From assembly GCA_005777315.1 (NCBI GenBank), contig SXMN01000241.1:1-39886 (forward strand): DNA of 39,886 nucleotides. Reading direction: 5' to 3'. Numbering within the stretch: the stretch's first letter is position 1; the number at the start of each line of letters is the position of its first letter. Source of the DNA: Verrucomicrobiales bacterium (GTDB lineage: Bacteria; Verrucomicrobiota; Verrucomicrobiia; Limisphaerales; F1-12-MAGs170). This document shows positions 36,798 through 39,886 of the stretch, piece by piece. Below the pieces are notes generated by a model. It saw nothing but the letters and a program-made list of their open reading frames with translations. It was not told where the DNA came from and made no database searches. The position numbers and the translations under genes are program-made.

Positions 36798-36812
36798 CAT
36801 CAATCGTTCGGC
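36711..36812 (+). repeat. attC-like palindrome 2
   Basis: Outer boxes are GCCGAAAC (36711) and GTTCGGC (36806-36812). Inner arms are CAGCGAACGGGAGCCAGCCG against its complement CGGCTGGCTCCCGTCGCTG, perfect except for one extra A in the left arm. That single unpaired base is typical of attC L'' boxes. The 102-bp site is about 90% identical to palindrome 3 over a 74-bp core. Confidence 0.6.
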
Positions 36813-36827
36813 GCTATCGTAGGCAAT

Positions 36828-37076
36828 GTGATCACGCAATGCCCAAACTGTAAGTCTCAGGAGATCGTGGGAGGAGAACTTCGCACCGACCAACCCGGTC
36901 ACGATGTGGGGAGTCCTGCATTTTACGTAAAGACTACGAGAAGCAAGTTCTTCTGGTCGTCTGAGCCATGTGTATATCCAGACAAGTGCGCGACCATTTG
37001 CCTGAATTGTGGGTTGCTCTGGACCCATGTGGATTCCGAGAAAGCGAAAGAGCTGCACCAAAAACAGGGATCATAG
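36828..37076 (+). CDS. Small zinc-ribbon-like hypothetical protein in putative cassette
   Basis: The 82-residue protein starts at GTG 36828 (MITQCPNCKSQ). CPNC near the N-terminus and CLNCG near residue 58 form a likely four-Cys zinc ribbon, with further Cys residues in PCVYPDKCATI. The function is unknown; such proteins may bind nucleic acid or protein. The gene starts 15 bp after palindrome 2 and ends 11 bp before palindrome 3, exactly the compact gene-plus-site form of an integron cassette. Confidence 0.7.
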   Translation: MITQCPNCKSQEIVGGELRTDQPGHDVGSPAFYVKTTRSKFFWSSEPCVYPDKCATICLNCGLLWTHVDSEKAKELHQKQGS

Positions 37077-37087
37077 AACATGAGGAT

Positions 37088-37189
37088 GCCGAACCAGTGC
37101 GCTCCAGCGAACGGGAGCAAGCCGATTCGCTTGGAGACTAATTCAACGTCCTCGGCGGCTGGCTCCCGTCGCTGACCTTGGCGATTGAG
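37088..37189 (+). repeat. attC-like palindrome 3 (right end degenerate)
   Basis: The left boxes GCCGAAC (37088-37094) and CAGCGAA (37105-37111) and the inner right box GTCGCTG (37168-37174) are present, with the same extra A in the left arm. The outer right box is GATTGAG instead of GTTCGGC, so this site may be worn or mark the end of the array. Confidence 0.5.
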
Positions 37190-37205
37190 TTTGAAGGCCG
37201 ACATT

Positions 37206-37820
37206 GTGAGCACAGCAGACAGTAAACAGATCAGCGGCCCGCATCGATACTCCGGTCTGGTGGCGGCGAATGTAGTGCTCTTGCTTTGGGCGGTTGGGCT
37301 TTTCGTTTCCCTCCAGTTCCCTCGCAGCGCAAGTTATTTGGGATGCAGCCGGGACAATCTAATTAACCTGCGGGTCTACACACTTGTAACTTACGCACTC
37401 TACCCGTTCAGCCTCGATCACCTTGTTGGGTTGGCCGTTTCACTTCTTTTATCTGTGTATTTTATTGGTAACCTGCTTACCCCGCAAAGAATCTGGCTAC
37501 TCATTACTGGGTCAACGGTGCTTGGGGCAGTGTTGTTCTGTGGAATGGTCAAGCCGCCAGCGTTACTCGTCGGAGGCGGAATGGTGACATGGGGCCTGGT
37601 GGGTGCCGTGTTGGCATTGGGGCTCACAAATTGGCGACATCTAGGAATACTTCGGCGTGTTTATTTGGTTTTGGTCACTCTGTTTACCATAAGTCTAATT
37701 TTTTCTTTCAGCGCCTTAACTTACGCACAGTTGCTCGTGGCCACAGGAGCTTTCACCACGGTGCTCTTTTGGCATCGCAACGATAATTCAACCCGCAAAC
37801 ATCTCCCTCTGCTCTCGTGA
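37206..37820 (+). CDS. Rhomboid-like multi-pass membrane protein without catalytic Ser
   Basis: The protein has about 204 residues and six likely membrane helices. It starts at GTG 37206 (MSTADSKQ). A TTG at 37185 is in frame but lies in palindrome 3. The layout VTYALYPFSLDHLVGLAVSLL, then LLITGSTVLGAVLF, then LVGGGMVTWGLVGAVLALG follows the order of rhomboid proteases, where helix 4 normally carries GxSGA. Here that motif reads GGGMV, so the catalytic Ser is missing and no clear catalytic His is seen. It may be a pseudo-rhomboid, or the likeness may be accidental. The gene is AT-richer than its surroundings. Confidence 0.6.
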   Translation: MSTADSKQISGPHRYSGLVAANVVLLLWAVGLFVSLQFPRSASYLGCSRDNLINLRVYTLVTYALYPFSLDHLVGLAVSLLLSVYFIGNLLTPQRIWLLITGSTVLGAVLFCGMVKPPALLVGGGMVTWGLVGAVLALGLTNWRHLGILRRVYLVLVTLFTISLIFSFSALTYAQLLVATGAFTTVLFWHRNDNSTRKHLPLLS

Positions 37821-37945
37821 CGGGTGTGACCAGGCGCGCAGGGATCGGGGCGGCAATTGCGCGCGAACTGGGTCGCGCCGGGCCAGGCCCTTCGTCACGT
37901 TCTTCCGCCATTACGACGCGCAGCAGTCCTGGTGCGTCGAGCCGG
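37808..37945 (+). pseudogene. Remnant of a short-chain dehydrogenase/reductase gene
   Basis: In one frame 37808-37880 reads SALVTGVTRRAGIGAAIARE and on to LGRAG, the Rossmann start of SDR enzymes (TGxxxxxGIG). After a frameshift it continues FVTFFRHYDAQQSW, as expected downstream in the same family. The rest of the gene is gone. The remnant overlaps the end of the rhomboid-like gene and runs up to the antitoxin gene, so it marks a recombination scar. Confidence 0.6.
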
Positions 37946-37992
37946 ATGGAATGCTCCCTTGCCGAGGGCGGCAGCCCGGCTACAATTCATCC

Positions 37993-38208
37993 ATGAGCAT
38001 CGCCGAACTACGCAAATTGCCGCCCATTGAGAAGATGAAGATCATCGAGACTCTTTGGGGCGACCTGGCGGCCGATGAAGAATCGTTTGAAAGTCCGGCG
38101 TGGCATGGGACCGAGTTGAGGAAGACCGAGGCGGACTTTGCGGCAGGCCGAGTGGAAGTCATGGATTGGGAAGACGCGAAAAAGCAGTTGCGAAAGCAGA
38201 AGGAATGA
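37993..38208 (+). CDS. Addiction-module antitoxin (TIGR02574-like)
   Basis: The 71-residue acidic protein begins MSIAELRKLPPIEKMKIIETLW and continues LAADEESFESPAWHGTEL and GRVEVMDWEDAKKQLR, the pattern of the putative addiction module component family that neutralises ParE/RelE toxins. It overlaps the toxin gene by an ATGA junction, so the two are translationally coupled, antitoxin first. ATG 37993 is preferred over 37951, whose extra residues come from the SDR remnant. Confidence 0.85.
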   Translation: MSIAELRKLPPIEKMKIIETLWGDLAADEESFESPAWHGTELRKTEADFAAGRVEVMDWEDAKKQLRKQKE

Positions 38209-38504
38209 GAGTCCGGATACTGCGTTCGGCTTTTGACGACCTGGCTGCCGGTCGTCGTTTCTATGATCAACAGGAACCGGGTGTAGGCGATTACTTCCTC
38301 AACAGCCTGTTTTCTGAAATTGATTCCTTGACGCTTTATGGCGGAATCCACCGCATTCAGTTCGGACATCATCGGCTTCTTGCAAGGCGATTTCCCTATG
38401 CGGTTTATTATCGAATCATCGCAAAGGAAGCCGTCGTTTTTCGAGTGATCGATTGCCGCAGAGATCCAAGACGGATTCGAGCGGCTCTTGAAGAAAATGG
38501 CTGA
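38205..38504 (+). CDS. ParE/RelE-superfamily toxin
   Basis: The 99-residue basic protein starts at ATG 38205, four bases before the antitoxin stop ends. The sequence RILRSAFDDLAAGRRFYDQQ, GVGDYFLNSLFSEIDSL and the C-terminal RRFPYAVYYRIIAKEAVVFRVIDCRRDPRRI follow the ParE/RelE fold (helix hairpin followed by beta sheet with the final R-x-P). Whether it cuts mRNA or poisons gyrase cannot be told. The pair lies just downstream of the cassette-like genes. TA pairs are frequent stabilisers of such arrays. Confidence 0.87.
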   Translation: MRVRILRSAFDDLAAGRRFYDQQEPGVGDYFLNSLFSEIDSLTLYGGIHRIQFGHHRLLARRFPYAVYYRIIAKEAVVFRVIDCRRDPRRIRAALEENG

Positions 38505-38603
38505 CCAGAACTCCGTTGTCCCGCCCCGTTGCGCGCGGGCAAACCGGATTGTCTGGAACGCTCCCAGTTGCACAAGGGCATCAATTCCCTCAATACTCGA
38601 AGC

Positions 38604-39620
38604 ATGAACCCACGAGTGATGAGTCTCATTTTGTTGGCGGCATGTTCCGGCTTTCTCACGGCTAAATCCCAATCAGCGGACTTCAATGGCGGAGACTTTC
38701 GTTGGAAGCATGGGCCAGTCGTTCAAGCGCCGGCATCGAGGCCGGACGATCCTTGCGTTTCGGTCAAGGATCCGACGATTGTCCAGTTCAACGGCTCGTG
38801 GCATCTCTTCACGACGATCCGCAGCGAGAAGCGGTCGCACCAGATTGAATACTCGTCGTTCCGCGAATGGAAGGACGCCGATGTGGCTCCGAGGCATGTC
38901 CTGACTTTCAACCCAGGTTACTTCTGCGCTCCGCAGGTGTTCTATTTCACGCCGCAGAAGAAGTGGTATCTGATCCATCAGGCAAGCGACACCAACCGCC
39001 CCGTGAGCCTTCAACCGGCTTTCTCCACTTCCGAGCGGATTGACGATCCGAAATCGTGGTCCAAGCCACAGTTCCTCTACGACACGCATCCGGAGAATGT
39101 GAAGGGATGGATCGACTTTTGGATCGTATGTGACGAATCGACGGCGCATCTCTTCTTCACTTCCAACAACGGCCTGATGTGGCGGGCTGAAACTCCGCTC
39201 GCCGCATTTCCCAAAGGCTGGTCGAAACCCGAGGTCGTGCTGCGGGACGATGTGTTCGAGGCCAGCCATACTTATCGGGTCCGGGGTGAAAAAGGATTCC
39301 TCACGGTGATTGAGGCTCAGGATGGGGGCAGGAGGTATTACAAGGCTTACGTCGCGGACAAGCTCGCAGGTGAATGGAAGCCTCTCGCGGCGACGAAGGA
39401 GAAGTCGTTTGCAAGTTTGCGAAACGTCGTCACGTCAGGAGTGCCTTGGACGGAATCGATCAGTCACGGGGAGTTGATCCGCTCAGGGTTTGACGAACAT
39501 CTGGAAATCGACGGTTCGAATCTCCAATTCTTGTTCCAAGGCGTCAAGGACGTGGACGCCAAAGGTAAGCCTTACGGGCGGATACCCTGGAAGCTGGGAC
39601 TTCTGGAGTCGGTGAAGTGA
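38604..39620 (+). CDS. Secreted glycoside hydrolase family 62-like alpha-L-arabinofuranosidase
   Basis: The 338-residue protein starts at ATG 38604 with signal peptide MNPRVMSLILLAACSGFLTA. The mature part is a five-bladed propeller enzyme of GH62 type, which removes arabinose from arabinoxylan. Markers are SVKDPTIVQFNGSWHLFTT (D56 probable general base), APQVFYFTPQKKWYLIHQ, STSERIDDPKSWSKPQ, GWIDFWIVCDESTAHLFF and VFEASHTYRV with the likely acid Glu. Length and motif order fit the family. GH62 is better known from fungi and actinobacteria, so activity should be regarded as inferred. It stands alone, 99 bp after the toxin gene. Confidence 0.85.
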   Translation: MNPRVMSLILLAACSGFLTAKSQSADFNGGDFRWKHGPVVQAPASRPDDPCVSVKDPTIVQFNGSWHLFTTIRSEKRSHQIEYSSFREWKDADVAPRHVLTFNPGYFCAPQVFYFTPQKKWYLIHQASDTNRPVSLQPAFSTSERIDDPKSWSKPQFLYDTHPENVKGWIDFWIVCDESTAHLFFTSNNGLMWRAETPLAAFPKGWSKPEVVLRDDVFEASHTYRVRGEKGFLTVIEAQDGGRRYYKAYVADKLAGEWKPLAATKEKSFASLRNVVTSGVPWTESISHGELIRSGFDEHLEIDGSNLQFLFQGVKDVDAKGKPYGRIPWKLGLLESVK

Positions 39621-39654
39621 AATGTTGAATCGGGCTGACGCTCCATGAACTACA

Positions 39655-39750
39655 GGTAGGGCTGGCTGTCCTCAGCCCGCCGCGAACGGCGGAAGGATCA
39701 CCGCATCCCCTCCCAACGCCACGGCGCGGTGAGGACACCGCCGCCCTACC
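39655..39750. repeat. Palindromic intergenic repeat
   Basis: GGTAGGGC at 39655 and GCCCTACC ending at 39750 are complementary ends. TGTCCTCA and TGAGGACA inside, plus CCGCCGCG/ACGGCGG elements, give an imperfect ~96-bp hairpin. Confidence 0.7.
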
Positions 39751-39829
39751 AGGCGCACGGGTTGGTCGCATTGGTTCGCGTCCAGAATCCTGGGGTTTTC
39801 CCCTCTCCGTGAACCTGACCTGGGAGCGC

Positions 39830-39886
39830 TGGCGTCTCGCCGGCGTGTTCCCAATTTCGCCACAGCAACTCGCCGGCGAGACGCCA
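39830..39886. repeat. Inverted repeat at the window end
   Basis: TGGCGTCTCGCCGGCG (39830-39845) and its exact reverse complement CGCCGGCGAGACGCCA (39871-39886) form 16-bp arms around a 25-bp loop. It may extend past the window. Confidence 0.75.

Overview
This is a GC-rich bacterial chromosome segment, most likely from a Verrucomicrobiota member of the Pedosphaera/Limisphaerales type. That assignment is inferred from protein style. Four separate orphan prepilin-like genes carry the [16 protein letters not shown] / LPALSRAK signature. There is a PEP-CTERM protein, giant lamin-tail/CotH and VCBS/cadherin-like exoproteins, a PD40-type Ser/Thr kinase, a ThuA protein with a TIGR03067-like domain, and many short palindromic repeats between genes. 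No rRNA, tRNA or CRISPR array was recognised.

Layout. 1-1042: the end of an IS630-type transposase and an ADP-ribosylglycohydrolase. 1055-6676 (-): a very large secreted subtilase with VCBS and cadherin-like repeats. 6677-7206: a repeat-dense spacer with a +strand terminator-like hairpin. 7207-10050 (-): a Ser/Thr kinase with a periplasmic beta-propeller, broken by one in-frame TAG. 10051-10659: palindromic repeats. 10660-11208 (-): a peroxiredoxin whose catalytic Cys codon is TGA, with a SECIS-like hairpin just downstream, i.e. a probable selenoprotein. 11496-13899: glycosyltransferase and DUF362 protein. 13942-15921 (-): a prepilin-like protein and trpS. 16303-21255: VOC protein, prepilin-like proteins, ThuA protein and a Tat-exported TIM-barrel epimerase-like protein.

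21627-24987 is a coherent unit. A well-formed cobalamin riboswitch leads into a PEP-CTERM surface protein, a second secreted protein and probably a third, prepilin-like protein. None is a known B12 gene, which suggests a B12-controlled cell-surface system. 25205-33667 (-) encodes a 2820-residue exoprotein with PA14, Ig, lamin-tail, CotH-kinase and Ig-repeat modules.

33882-34892 is a compact mobile unit: a RAYT/IS200-type transposase bounded by perfect 16-bp inverted repeats. It is followed, at 35071-37820, by a run of short, same-strand, mostly unrecognised genes. These are separated by related ~100-126-bp imperfect palindromes whose architecture (R/L boxes, one extra unpaired base in the left arm) resembles integron attC sites, so the stretch reads as a small cassette array without a visible integrase. 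An SDR gene remnant, a ParE/RelE-type toxin-antitoxin pair and a GH62 arabinofuranosidase-like enzyme follow. The window ends in more palindromic repeats.
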